Source: Vibrio rhodolitus
Lineage (GTDB): Bacteria > Pseudomonadota > Gammaproteobacteria > Enterobacterales > Vibrionaceae
Direction: 5' to 3'
Assembly: GCF_003350325.1 (NCBI RefSeq)
Contig: NZ_QLYZ01000011.1
Coordinates: 1-64,000, forward strand
Length of the DNA: 64,000 nucleotides
Shown: in pieces, positions 27,469 through 35,222 of the stretch
Layout: each line of letters opens with the position of its first letter
How positions within the stretch are numbered: position 1 is the first letter of the stretch
Made by a program: the position numbers and the translations under genes
Notes under the pieces: model-generated
What the model saw: the letters and a program-made list of their open reading frames with translations, nothing else
The model's database searches: none
Told to the model about the DNA's origin: nothing

Positions 27469-28653
27469 GTGCTCAACATTACCGATAAGCGGGTTGAAGA
27501 AAAAATACCTGCAGCGTTACGACTTGGTTTTCGTCCATTTTTCTTTCTCGTTGCTTTGTATGCACTGATCGCTATCCCTGTGTGGGTATGGATGTTTCAT
27601 TCTGGACAGCCTCAAGCGTTGCAAGTGCCAGCACTTTGGTGGCATGTGCATGAGATGCTATTTGGTTTTTCGATGGCAATTGTCGTCGGCTTCGTGTTGA
27701 CCGCAGTGCAAAACTGGACTGGAATCAACGGTACGAAAAGTTATCGCCTTTTAGCCATTGTGGTGCTCTGGTTGACACCTCGCTTGCTGCTTTGGACGTC
27801 AGCACCACTTTGGCTAATCTCAATCATTGATGCGTTATTTTTAGCTTTTGCCGCGTTTGAAGTTGCTTGGCGTGTGCTGAGGGCAAAAGGGTATCGCAAC
27901 CTCTTTTTTGTTCCGTTGTTTGTTTTAGCGATTGTGGCTAACTTTGCCAGTTATGCGTGTGTCAAAGGTATGCCGCCATTTGCTGCCTCAGCGGTTTGGC
28001 AAGCGATGCTGTGGTGGTTTACGTTACTGCTCTCAGTAATGGGTGGTCGAGTTATCCCGTTTTTCACTGCCAGAAGATTTAACTTTGTTAAACCTCAGCC
28101 TCAGCTTTGGCTTGAGTGGCTGGCGAATTTACCGCTAGTTGCGTTGTTTGTGCTGAGCTTTTTCCCACTAGTTATGGCTCAGTTGGGGGCGTATTTGATG
28201 GTATTGGCTGGTGGCGCGCAGTTGATAAGAGTGTTGCGCTGGCAGCCTTGGAAGACACTGAGCGAACCATTGGTTTGGTCACTGCACGCCGCTTACCTAT
28301 GTATCCCGTTGAGTCTGTTAGCGCGTGGCTTATGGCAAGATGTGTTTGCCGCCCACAATATGATCCACCTCTTTGCGATTGGTGGCTTAAGCGGGCTGAT
28401 TCTTGCCATGATCGCGCGAGTGACTATGGGGCATACCGGCAGGGCGATTTATCAAGGTCCCAATATGGCGTTGGCTTTTCTCAGTTTATTAGCGGCAGCA
28501 CTGGTCAGGAGCTTTGGGGTTGCCATGTTCCCTGCGCATATGTTGGTGATGATTGATATCAGTGGCGCGTTGTGGGCGCTCGCTTTTGCGCTGTTTATTG
28601 CCAAGTTTGGTTATATGCTATTAACTCCGCGAGTAGACGGTCACCTAGGTTAA
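27469..28653 (+). CDS. nnrS: NnrS family haem/copper membrane protein, nitric oxide response
   Basis: 394 residues with about 12 membrane helices. The WWHVHEMLFGFSMAIVVGFVLTA segment and the later NMIHLFAIGGLSGLILAMIARVTMGHTGR segment contain the conserved histidines of NnrS. NnrS protects cells, including V. cholerae, from nitric oxide stress by limiting dinitrosyl-iron formation. The start is GTG, preceded by AGGAG at 8 nt. It is probably induced by NO via NorR or NsrR. Downstream lies one copy of a duplicated terminator. Confidence 0.93.
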   Translation: MLNITDKRVEEKIPAALRLGFRPFFFLVALYALIAIPVWVWMFHSGQPQALQVPALWWHVHEMLFGFSMAIVVGFVLTAVQNWTGINGTKSYRLLAIVVLWLTPRLLLWTSAPLWLISIIDALFLAFAAFEVAWRVLRAKGYRNLFFVPLFVLAIVANFASYACVKGMPPFAASAVWQAMLWWFTLLLSVMGGRVIPFFTARRFNFVKPQPQLWLEWLANLPLVALFVLSFFPLVMAQLGAYLMVLAGGAQLIRVLRWQPWKTLSEPLVWSLHAAYLCIPLSLLARGLWQDVFAAHNMIHLFAIGGLSGLILAMIARVTMGHTGRAIYQGPNMALAFLSLLAAALVRSFGVAMFPAHMLVMIDISGALWALAFALFIAKFGYMLLTPRVDGHLG

Positions 28654-28659
28654 TAACCT

Positions 28660-28692
28660 AATAAAAAAGGCTGCAATTGCAGCCTTTTCAAT
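28660..28692. terminator. Terminator after nnrS; copy 1 of a 33-bp duplicated repeat
   Basis: AAGGCTGC-AATT-GCAGCCTT with flanking A and T runs on both sides, so a bidirectional terminator. A 31/33 identical copy sits at 29108-29140, 448 bp away in the same orientation. Confidence 0.85.
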
Positions 28693-28759
28693 TTTTTATC
28701 ACAACGCAAACCAAGAGCCTCGCGTTAAAATCTGACTTTTTTGGCAATAACTCAGTATA

Positions 28760-28975
28760 TTAGAAATCGTTCCAATATAATAAGAACGTAGGTTTTAATG
28801 CATACTGGAAGAATGTTAAGCCGAGAATCAATAAGATTACACCTACAACACTCGCCAAGAAATCAAGTTCTAATTTTTTCAATAATAACGCTGGTGAAAA
28901 CCAAACTACTGCTATTGCTGTTATTACGAACATAACACCACGACCAATAGTTAAAATTATTTCTAGTAACTTCAT
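28760..28975 (-). CDS. Small AT-rich two-TM protein of unknown function
   Basis: 71 residues from the ATG at 28975; an in-frame extension upstream to 29161 exists but runs into the repeat and has lower coding character. Two hydrophobic segments (MFVITAIAVVWFSPALLL and FLASVVGVILLILGLTFFQYAL) suggest a small membrane protein. No homologue is recognised. It lies inside the AT-rich segment bracketed by two copies of a terminator-like repeat, so it was probably brought in with that segment. The ribosome site is poor and the gene could be non-functional. Confidence 0.45.
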   Translation of the reverse strand: MKLLEIILTIGRGVMFVITAIAVVWFSPALLLKKLELDFLASVVGVILLILGLTFFQYALKPTFLLYWNDF

Positions 28976-29107
28976 GATTAACTTAAGAATGTGAAAAAAT
29001 AAATTAAACCATACATAGCATTTGGTATTTTCAAAAGTCACTTTTTTAAAATTTTTTTGATATAAATTCAAAAACTTAAAAATTAATTTTGCGAGAGATA
29101 TATTGTT

Positions 29108-29140
29108 AATAAATAAGGCTGCAATAGCAGCCTTTTCAAT
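29108..29140. repeat. Copy 2 of the 33-bp terminator repeat
   Basis: Differs from copy 1 (28660-28692) at two of 33 positions. It forms an AAGGCTGC/GCAGCCTT hairpin (one mismatch-free 8-bp stem with loop AATA). It is positioned to terminate mltC on the minus strand, where TTATTTATT follows. Confidence 0.85.
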
Positions 29141-29205
29141 ACCGTAAAAATAGCACCCCATAAACCAAACTTCTTGGATCGATGACCAAGCCTTTCTAAT
29201 CCGAT

Positions 29206-30318
29206 TTATAGCTTGCCTAGGTTAAAGTCTTTTTGGAAGTAGAGGACTTTTTGTAGGTAGCGGCGCGCTTCACCTTTCGGGTGTTTGGTAGTCAAGGTGT
29301 CATACACCTGTTTTGGGGTTGAGTTATTCAGTTTAACCATTGCGCGTTTACGGTCGCTACTATCAAAGGCGGATAACACGCCGCCAGTGCCGCCGTTGTA
29401 TGCTGAAATCATACTAAAGTGCATCGAGGTCGGGTCTTTTACTTCACGTAGGTAGCGGTTTTTCAGGATGTAGAAATACGCCGCGCCCGTATCAATATTG
29501 TTCGCCGGATCAAATAGGTATTCTTTAGTCGGAATGCCCGGTTTGTTTTTGACGAGGTTAAATACATCTGCGCCCGCAGTCTTTGGGATAACCTGCATCA
29601 AACCATATGCTCCTGCATGGCTGACAGCATAAGGGTTAAAGCTACTTTCGGTTTTAATAATTGAGTAGATAAGATCTTCAGATAGACCGTAGCGGCGAGC
29701 GGCATCACGGATTAAGCCCGCATATTGATACTCGCGTTGCTCAAGGTGATCACTCACCATGTTGATCACCACGTAGTGGGCTTGTCCACGTTTAATCGAT
29801 TTGGTTTGCAGAGCGTTACTGATCAGGTAATCCGCATATCGGTTTGCACGCCATTCCCATTCAATTGGCTTCCCTTCATGGTCCAACACTTGCCCAAGTA
29901 AGAATGGTTTGCCACGTAAGATCGCCTCTTTATCACTGAACAGTTCGGCATGGGCGGGATCGGCTGGCATCAGCAGTGTTTGCACAATCGCTTTTTGCAG
30001 TTTTTGCTCTGGTTGATACTGAGAAATAGTTGAGACGTAGATCTTCCCTGCCTCAAAATCGATATGGGCGCGGGTGCTATAGCCATCTAAGTATTTCACA
30101 TAGCGATGTTTACCGGCTTCAACAAACTCATCTTCTCCCCAGCGCTCTTTTGCCAGTTTGGCAACGTAAGCCATCAACTGATTGATGTTTTCTTGGCTGT
30201 AAGAAGGTGGCGTTGTGGTAACGGGCGGAATGCTTTCACACACACAGGGCTCAGAAGGTGCTGGACTGAGTGAACAACCACTCAGCAAAGCGAGTGATAA
30301 ATAGACAATTTTCTTCAT
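29206..30318 (-). CDS. mltC: Membrane-bound lytic murein transglycosylase C (MltC-type)
   Basis: 370-residue lipoprotein (lipobox LLSGC, C15). An N-terminal DUF3393-like region (about 40-190) precedes the SLT domain, with catalytic E224 in IKTESSFNP and the GLMQVIPKTAG motif. It cleaves peptidoglycan glycan strands in the periplasm, forming 1,6-anhydro ends. Length matches MltC (about 360-374). In enterobacteria and many vibrios mltC sits with mutY-yggX; here those genes are absent, so this could be a second copy or a relocated gene. The gene is monocistronic. Confidence 0.9.
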   Translation of the reverse strand: MKKIVYLSLALLSGCSLSPAPSEPCVCESIPPVTTTPPSYSQENINQLMAYVAKLAKERWGEDEFVEAGKHRYVKYLDGYSTRAHIDFEAGKIYVSTISQYQPEQKLQKAIVQTLLMPADPAHAELFSDKEAILRGKPFLLGQVLDHEGKPIEWEWRANRYADYLISNALQTKSIKRGQAHYVVINMVSDHLEQREYQYAGLIRDAARRYGLSEDLIYSIIKTESSFNPYAVSHAGAYGLMQVIPKTAGADVFNLVKNKPGIPTKEYLFDPANNIDTGAAYFYILKNRYLREVKDPTSMHFSMISAYNGGTGGVLSAFDSSDRKRAMVKLNNSTPKQVYDTLTTKHPKGEARRYLQKVLYFQKDFNLGKL

Positions 30319-30461
30319 TTTAATTATTTGAATTCAGGCGCTTAAATAGCATTGCTGGACGACGCGTATTTTAGCTGAGATGAAATCAAAACAGGTACTA
30401 ATTAATCCTAAAAATGCTGCGGTCAAGTGATAGAACTATTACTAATCATCGGCGGGCGAGA

Positions 30462-30488
30462 TTTAGCCGCGCAAGTCCGACGGCTAAA
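30462..30488 (-). terminator. Hairpin downstream of the YihW-like gene
   Basis: TTTAGCCG/CGGCTAAA, 8-bp perfect stem with an 11-nt loop, 17 bp after the stop on the minus strand. No T run, so a weak or Rho-assisted end. Confidence 0.45.
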
Positions 30489-30504
30489 GAGAGGAGTATT
30501 GGGA

Positions 30505-31290
30505 TTATTTAAGCGTGACGTGGTGGTACTCAACGCCGTGGTCAGCAAAAATGTTGGCCAGTTTTGCTGGTGGCTCTGCATCGCAATAAATCGCGTCGAT
30601 GAGGTCAGGTTTACATAAGACTACCGAAGCATTGCTGGTGTATTTAGAGTGGTCAATGGCAATGATTAACTTGCGGCTTTGTCCGATCATCGTACGAGCA
30701 ATGGCAACATCATCGATATTGTACTCAAGTGCAATACCGTCTTCTGTAATCGCACCAACACTGGTCACGGTGTAATCGACATGAAATTGGTTAATGTCTT
30801 CAACAACGGTAGAGCCAATAATACCGCCATTGTTTTTACGAATTTTTCCGCTTGGCACCAGCACATCAATATTGTCTGACTCACACAAAATATTAGCGAC
30901 TCGAATACTACTGGTGATCACCGTCAGCTCTTTCTTTTTCAATAAAGCTTGAGCAACTTGTTCAGTGGTGGTGCCCACCGTTAGGAAAATGGTCGAGCCA
31001 TCAGGAATATCACGCGCAATCGCTTGAGCCACCGCCTCTTTCTCAGGCATGTATTTACTTTGGCGTGTGGTGAAGTCGGTGTTAACGAGTGAGGTGGGGT
31101 TATCGATATATGCCACGCCACTTTTTACGTTAATCAGTTGGTTTTGTTTTAAGGTCGCGAAATCACGACGAATGGTCTGTACCGACACATCAAACTCAAT
31201 CGCCAGCTCGTCTTGGCTGCATGGCGCTTCTTGAATTTTCGCTAAAATTTGATTGAGTCGTGGGCTGTTGTTGAAATGTTTATCACTCAT
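30505..31290 (-). CDS. yihW: DeoR-family regulator, YihW/CsqR-like
   Basis: 261 residues from ATG 31290, the same length as E. coli YihW. N-terminal DeoR HTH (about 10-60; CSQDELAIEFDVSVQTIRRD), then a sugar-isomerase-like effector domain with IPDGSTIFLTVGTTTEQVAQ and TVTSVGAITEDG, close to the YihW sequence as I remember it. YihW (CsqR) represses the sulfoquinovose genes in E. coli and responds to sulfosugar intermediates. It lies 51 bp behind the kinase gene in one operon. It is expected to bind the divergent promoter region (32239-32369). Direct homology was not computed. Confidence 0.8.
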   Translation of the reverse strand: MSDKHFNNSPRLNQILAKIQEAPCSQDELAIEFDVSVQTIRRDFATLKQNQLINVKSGVAYIDNPTSLVNTDFTTRQSKYMPEKEAVAQAIARDIPDGSTIFLTVGTTTEQVAQALLKKKELTVITSSIRVANILCESDNIDVLVPSGKIRKNNGGIIGSTVVEDINQFHVDYTVTSVGAITEDGIALEYNIDDVAIARTMIGQSRKLIIAIDHSKYTSNASVVLCKPDLIDAIYCDAEPPAKLANIFADHGVEYHHVTLK

Positions 31291-31310
31291 AATCAATCTT
31301 TCTAGTTATA

Positions 31311-31331
31311 GGGTTACGCAGTGCGTAACCC
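31311..31331 (-). promoter_or_regulatory. Intercistronic hairpin between kinase and regulator genes
   Basis: GGGTTACGC/GCGTAACCC, 9-bp perfect stem with a 3-nt loop, in the 51-bp kinase-regulator gap. No T run; it may stabilise the kinase mRNA or lower regulator expression. Confidence 0.5.
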
Positions 31332-31341
31332 ATGCTTAAGC

Positions 31342-32238
31342 CTAGCGTGCATTTTTTATAAACGTTTGCACATCTTGATGGTTCGGTATTCCTGCTCGCC
31401 CACCGGGTTGGGTGCACTTCAAGGCAGCCACTGCCGCAGCGTAGGCGACTTTGTCGGCGTTAGGCAACTGGTTCGCGACAGCAACGGCAAAAGCGCCATG
31501 GAAGACATCGCCAGCCCCTGTGGTATCGACAACATTTACTGCAAAAGCAGGATAGTGTTTGAACTCTCCATCTTCCAACCAAACGCAGCCTTTTGCGCCT
31601 AATGTCACATAGACCTGCCCGCGACAGATTTGTGCCGCTTTCTTCAAGCCTTCAAGGTGGTCTTGCTCTCCCGTGAGCTTTTGTAGCCCAGGTTGAGAGA
31701 ACACGGCGTGATCGGCAAGCTCGACCAGTTCAGAGATATCTTGGTTGGTGATATCGGCATCGAGAACGGTCGGAATATTGAGCGCGGAGGCTTGTTGAAA
31801 CGCATTTAACGCCCCTTCATGCCAACGAACATCAGCCAATACGACTTGATATTGACTAAAGTCCACCTGTTCTAGCCAGCTCGCATCGGACGATAAATCA
31901 GGGCTAGGGTGGTTGATGATGATTCGCTCACCATGAGAGTCTACCAATACTGCCGATTGTGTTGAACGACTATTTGTAAATATTTTTACATTATTCGTGC
32001 TCACTTTGTCACTATTTAGTTCATTGACTAAAGCCGCGCCCACATCATCATCACCTAAGCGTCCAATGAAATCACACTCCAAACCCAATCGAGTGACCGC
32101 GACTGCTGCGGTAGCTGCTGGACCACCACCAACTTCGTGGTAGTGATTGGCAATGTACTTCCCACCACCGTTAGGTAGTTCAACGATATTGTAGATTCGG
32201 TCCTGCACTGAAATGCCGACGCACGCAATTTTACCCAT
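31342..32238 (-). CDS. yihV: PfkB-family sugar kinase, sulfofructose kinase (YihV)-like
   Basis: 298 residues from ATG 32238 (AAGGAGAG ribosome site), the length of E. coli YihV. PfkB fold with VGGGPAATAAVA near the N-terminus and DTTGAGDVFHGA (238-249; catalytic D244). K27, N109 and R138, which I recall as the sulfonate-contacting residues of YihV, are all in place, as are stretches such as VLADVRWH and GGRAGIP. YihV phosphorylates 6-deoxy-6-sulfofructose at C1 with ATP. First gene of the minus-strand operon kinase-regulator. The alternative is a kinase for another ketose, but the residue match favours a sulfosugar. Confidence 0.82.
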   Translation of the reverse strand: MGKIACVGISVQDRIYNIVELPNGGGKYIANHYHEVGGGPAATAAVAVTRLGLECDFIGRLGDDDVGAALVNELNSDKVSTNNVKIFTNSRSTQSAVLVDSHGERIIINHPSPDLSSDASWLEQVDFSQYQVVLADVRWHEGALNAFQQASALNIPTVLDADITNQDISELVELADHAVFSQPGLQKLTGEQDHLEGLKKAAQICRGQVYVTLGAKGCVWLEDGEFKHYPAFAVNVVDTTGAGDVFHGAFAVAVANQLPNADKVAYAAAVAALKCTQPGGRAGIPNHQDVQTFIKNAR

Positions 32239-32318
32239 AGTTCTCTCCTTAAGATTGACCAAATTATTGTAGAAAAAATGAATTATTTAAAAGCAGATCG
32301 TTGTCACTAAAATTACAA

Positions 32319-32340
32319 AAATGTTCATATATGATCATTT
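32319..32340. promoter_or_regulatory. Candidate operator for the YihW-like regulator
   Basis: A 22-bp near-perfect palindrome reading AAATGTTCATATATGATCATTT, with one mismatched pair. It lies 30 bp before the YihU-like start in the 131-bp divergent spacer. A TTGTCA at 32301 could be the -35, placing the palindrome over the -10 and start, as expected for repression. Confidence 0.6.
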
Positions 32341-32369
32341 CAAGTTTAAAAAATTACATCGAGGTAGTG

Positions 32370-33251
32370 ATGGCAAAGATAGGTTTTATCGGTTTAGGTC
32401 AGATGGGGTTCCCAATGGCAGCTTGTCTGATTAAGCATAATCACCAGTTATGCGTTTTCGATATCGATTCAGAAGCTGTAAATAAAATGACAAGTTTGGG
32501 TGCATGCGCCGCATCAAGCGCAGAAGAAGCGGCGCGAGGAAGCGACTTTGTGATCACCATGCTGCCAAATGGCGAATTGGTCGAGAAAGTTATTTTTTCA
32601 GCGCAAGGCGTGATTGATGGATTGGATGACCACGCGCTTCTGATTGATATGTCGACCATTCACCCGTTGGAGTCAGAGCGAATTCGTTTAGCGCTTGAAG
32701 CGCGCGGTAAGCAGTTTATGGATGCACCTGTGGGACGCACCTCAGAGCACGCGGTCAATGGTGAGCTTTTGATTCTTGCTGGCGGTAGCGATGAGCAGAT
32801 TGATCGCGCAAGCGAAGTTTTGCTCTGCATGGGCAATGAAATCATCCGTGCGGGTGGCCCTGGCAAAGGTATTGCCATCAAGTTAGTGAATAACTTTATG
32901 TCGGCAGCCTTAAATGCACTCTCTGGAGAGGCGGTGGTGTTGGCGGAAAAACTAGGGTTGGAATACGCCACGGTTGAGAAAGTGTTTTCAGGCACCCCAG
33001 CAGGCAAAGGGCACTTTACCACCACTTGGCCAAATAAATTGCTCAAAGGCGATTTGTCACCAGTCTTTATGCTGGCTTTGGCGCAAAAAGACCTTGGTAT
33101 CGTGATGGATTTGGCTGGCAAGTTAAACGTTCCGATGCCAATGGGGGCGGCAGCAACCACTTTATATACCCAAGCTAAGGCGCACGGGCGTGGACAGCAA
33201 GACTGGACGGCGATCGTTGAAGAGATCCGCGCCAGCGCGCAACCAAATTGA
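32370..33251 (+). CDS. yihU: Sulfolactaldehyde reductase (YihU)-like, beta-hydroxyacid dehydrogenase family
   Basis: 293 residues from ATG 32370 (GAGG, 5 nt upstream); in-frame codons further upstream are not needed. N-terminal Rossmann fold (IGFIGLGQMGFPM), substrate loop with APVGRTSEHA in place of the usual PVSGG, catalytic K171 and N175 region (KLVNNFMSAALNALS). R123, N174 and S178 coincide exactly with the residues I recall as the sulfonate pocket of E. coli YihU. YihU reduces 3-sulfolactaldehyde to 2,3-dihydroxypropane-1-sulfonate with NADH. First gene of the plus-strand operon that also holds the aldolase, which would supply its substrate. Confidence 0.85.
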   Translation: MAKIGFIGLGQMGFPMAACLIKHNHQLCVFDIDSEAVNKMTSLGACAASSAEEAARGSDFVITMLPNGELVEKVIFSAQGVIDGLDDHALLIDMSTIHPLESERIRLALEARGKQFMDAPVGRTSEHAVNGELLILAGGSDEQIDRASEVLLCMGNEIIRAGGPGKGIAIKLVNNFMSAALNALSGEAVVLAEKLGLEYATVEKVFSGTPAGKGHFTTTWPNKLLKGDLSPVFMLALAQKDLGIVMDLAGKLNVPMPMGAAATTLYTQAKAHGRGQQDWTAIVEEIRASAQPN

Positions 33252-33280
33252 ATAGTTACAGAGAAAATTAAGGAAACGTA

Positions 33281-34162
33281 ATGCCATATATTTCAGGTAA
33301 ACAGATGATTGCTCACGCCGTTGCGAACAAATATGCGGTTGGGGCATTCAGCGCGCACAACTTAGAAAGCGTGCAAGCCATTTTGGATGCAGCCAATGAA
33401 ACGCAATCACCGGTGATGATTCAAATTGGTCAGCGAGTGATTAATACCCATGGTATTGAAGTGGTAAAAGCGGTATTTGATGCGGCAATCCTTCGTTATG
33501 ACATCCCAGTATGTATTCATCTTGACCATTGCCATAACTACGATCAAATCGCTCAAGCGATCCGTTGTGGGTTTGATTCGGTGATGTTTGATGGCTCACA
33601 ACTGTCAATTGAAGACAATATCCACATCACTCGTCAAACCGTGCAGCTTGGTAAAGCGCTAAATATTGGGGTTGAAGGTGAAATTGGCAAAATTGGCGGT
33701 ACAGAAGACGACTTAAGTGTGGATGAAAAAGATGCGTTGATCACCACGGTTGAAGAGGCGAAGCATTTTGTTGACCAAACAGGTGTTGATTACCTTGCCG
33801 TATCATGTGGTACCGCCCATGGCGTTTATACCCAAGAGCCAAAATTAGCGCTGGAGCGTTTAGCGGAAATTACGCAAGTAACGGCAACACCATTAGTTTT
33901 GCATGGTGGTTCAGGTGTACCAGATCAGCAGGTTCGACACGCGATAGAAGCTGGCATTGCCAAAGTCAATGTCGATACAGAGCTTCGCCAAGCGTTTGTA
34001 GCAGGTATTAAAGAGTACTTTGAGCACCATCCAACCGATAACACCCTCGCTTTTATTATGGATGCCGGCAAGGTCGCGATGAAGCAAGTGGTGGTCGAGA
34101 AAATTAACCTGTTTGGTAGTGCTCACCAAGCAGCATCATTACTACAAGAATATCAAGCATAA
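33281..34162 (+). CDS. Class II (zinc) ketose-bisphosphate-type aldolase
   Basis: 293 residues of the FbaA/GatY/KbaY family. Catalytic D82 and zinc ligand H83 in HLDHCHNY, H180 in GTAHGVYT and H208 in VLHGGSGVP. The NVDTELRQAF segment binds the phosphate of DHAP. It cleaves a ketose 1-phosphate or 1,6-bisphosphate to dihydroxyacetone phosphate and an aldehyde. In this context the natural substrate may be 6-deoxy-6-sulfofructose 1-phosphate, giving sulfolactaldehyde for the reductase; that is inference. E. coli sulfoglycolysis uses a class I aldolase (YihT), so this would be a replacement. SD AAGGA lies before the ATG. Confidence 0.85.
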   Translation: MPYISGKQMIAHAVANKYAVGAFSAHNLESVQAILDAANETQSPVMIQIGQRVINTHGIEVVKAVFDAAILRYDIPVCIHLDHCHNYDQIAQAIRCGFDSVMFDGSQLSIEDNIHITRQTVQLGKALNIGVEGEIGKIGGTEDDLSVDEKDALITTVEEAKHFVDQTGVDYLAVSCGTAHGVYTQEPKLALERLAEITQVTATPLVLHGGSGVPDQQVRHAIEAGIAKVNVDTELRQAFVAGIKEYFEHHPTDNTLAFIMDAGKVAMKQVVVEKINLFGSAHQAASLLQEYQA

Positions 34163-34172
34163 GGATTTTCCA

Positions 34173-35174
34173 ATGACAGTATTGAAACAAGTTAAGTTTG
34201 ACAAGATTAACTCGGTGATCACTGAAATGTTACCGCTTGAGGTACGTGAGCTTCAGCCGCATGAAGTGCGTGTGGCAACCAAGTTCATGGGCGTATGTGG
34301 CTCTGAAATTCATGTATTGCACGATGGTCACCCATTTGCAAAACCGCCGATGGTGCCAGGTCACGAAGTTTGTGTCGAAGTGCTAGAAGTCGGTTCAGCG
34401 GTGACAGGTATTCAAGTTGGCGATCCTGCTGTGCTTGACCCGATTATGGCGTGCATGGAGTGTCCTGCGTGTAAGCGCGAGCAATACAATTTATGTGAGC
34501 CACCACAGGTAGCTGGGTTTAGAGCGCCAGGTTTTGGCAAATCAGAATTAGTGGTGCCAGCCCACAACGTACACGTAGCGTCAAAAAGTATTCCTATGGA
34601 GCAATTAGCTTTGGCAGAAGTTATTGCATGTGGAACACATTGTGTTGACCGAGTACCTCAAGAAAACCGTGGAAAAGTTTTAATTATTGGCGCTGGCACG
34701 ATTGGATTATCTGTGATCCAAGCTGCTTTCATCAAGAACTTTAAAGAGATCCACGTTATCGAGCCTGATCCAGGTAAACGTAAATTGGCAGAAAAGTATG
34801 GCGCTTATGCCACTTATGCGATTGGAGAATTGCCTGAAGATGAACGTTTTGATGCGGTGATCGACGTCGTCTCTACGCAAGCGACGCTCGCGCAGTCACT
34901 TGTCCAAGTGCGCGCAGGTGGAACGGTTGTGATTATGGGTGTACCAAGCAAGCCGGTCGAGCTGAACTTAGGTCCGGTGCAGCGTTTTGAGCGCGATATT
35001 CGCAGCTCTGGCATGTACGTATCGAAAGACTGGGATGTGGCTGTGGAGTGGCTGAAACAAGGGCTATTTAAAACTGAAGATATGATCACCGATGTGTTCG
35101 CCGTTGAAGATGCTGACAAAGCTTATCAACGCGCTCAAGAAGCGGATTCGATCAAGGTATTAATCAAGTTCTAA
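34173..35174 (+). CDS. Zinc-dependent medium-chain dehydrogenase (polyol/sugar-acid type)
   Basis: 333 residues from ATG 34173 (AAGGA, 7 nt). Catalytic zinc ligands C42, H64, E65; structural zinc cysteines C94, C97, C100 and C108; Rossmann motif GAGTIG (173-178) followed by an acidic residue in HVIEPD, indicating NAD+ preference. Overall layout resembles sorbitol, threonine and galactonate dehydrogenases such as LgoD. It has no counterpart in the E. coli sulfoquinovose operon. It may oxidise a polyol or sugar entering the pathway, or the reduced C3 product. Ten bp after the aldolase gene, so probably co-translated. Confidence 0.85.
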   Translation: MTVLKQVKFDKINSVITEMLPLEVRELQPHEVRVATKFMGVCGSEIHVLHDGHPFAKPPMVPGHEVCVEVLEVGSAVTGIQVGDPAVLDPIMACMECPACKREQYNLCEPPQVAGFRAPGFGKSELVVPAHNVHVASKSIPMEQLALAEVIACGTHCVDRVPQENRGKVLIIGAGTIGLSVIQAAFIKNFKEIHVIEPDPGKRKLAEKYGAYATYAIGELPEDERFDAVIDVVSTQATLAQSLVQVRAGGTVVIMGVPSKPVELNLGPVQRFERDIRSSGMYVSKDWDVAVEWLKQGLFKTEDMITDVFAVEDADKAYQRAQEADSIKVLIKF

Positions 35175-35182
35175 TCGATAGG

Positions 35183-35202
35183 CTAGGGGCGCAAGCCCCT
35201 AG
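35183..35202 (+). promoter_or_regulatory. Intercistronic hairpin before the first MFS gene
   Basis: CTAGGGGC-GCAA-GCCCCTAG, an 8-bp stem closed by a GCAA tetraloop. It sits between the dehydrogenase stop and the MFS start with no T run, probably an mRNA-stability or attenuation element. Confidence 0.6.
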
Positions 35203-35222
35203 GTTTAACATGGAGTTTTGTT

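Noticed and set aside
30427-30618. 63-residue plus-strand frame overlapping the YihW-like gene end
   Set aside because: Antisense shadow of the regulator gene with a hairpin inside it and no ribosome site.
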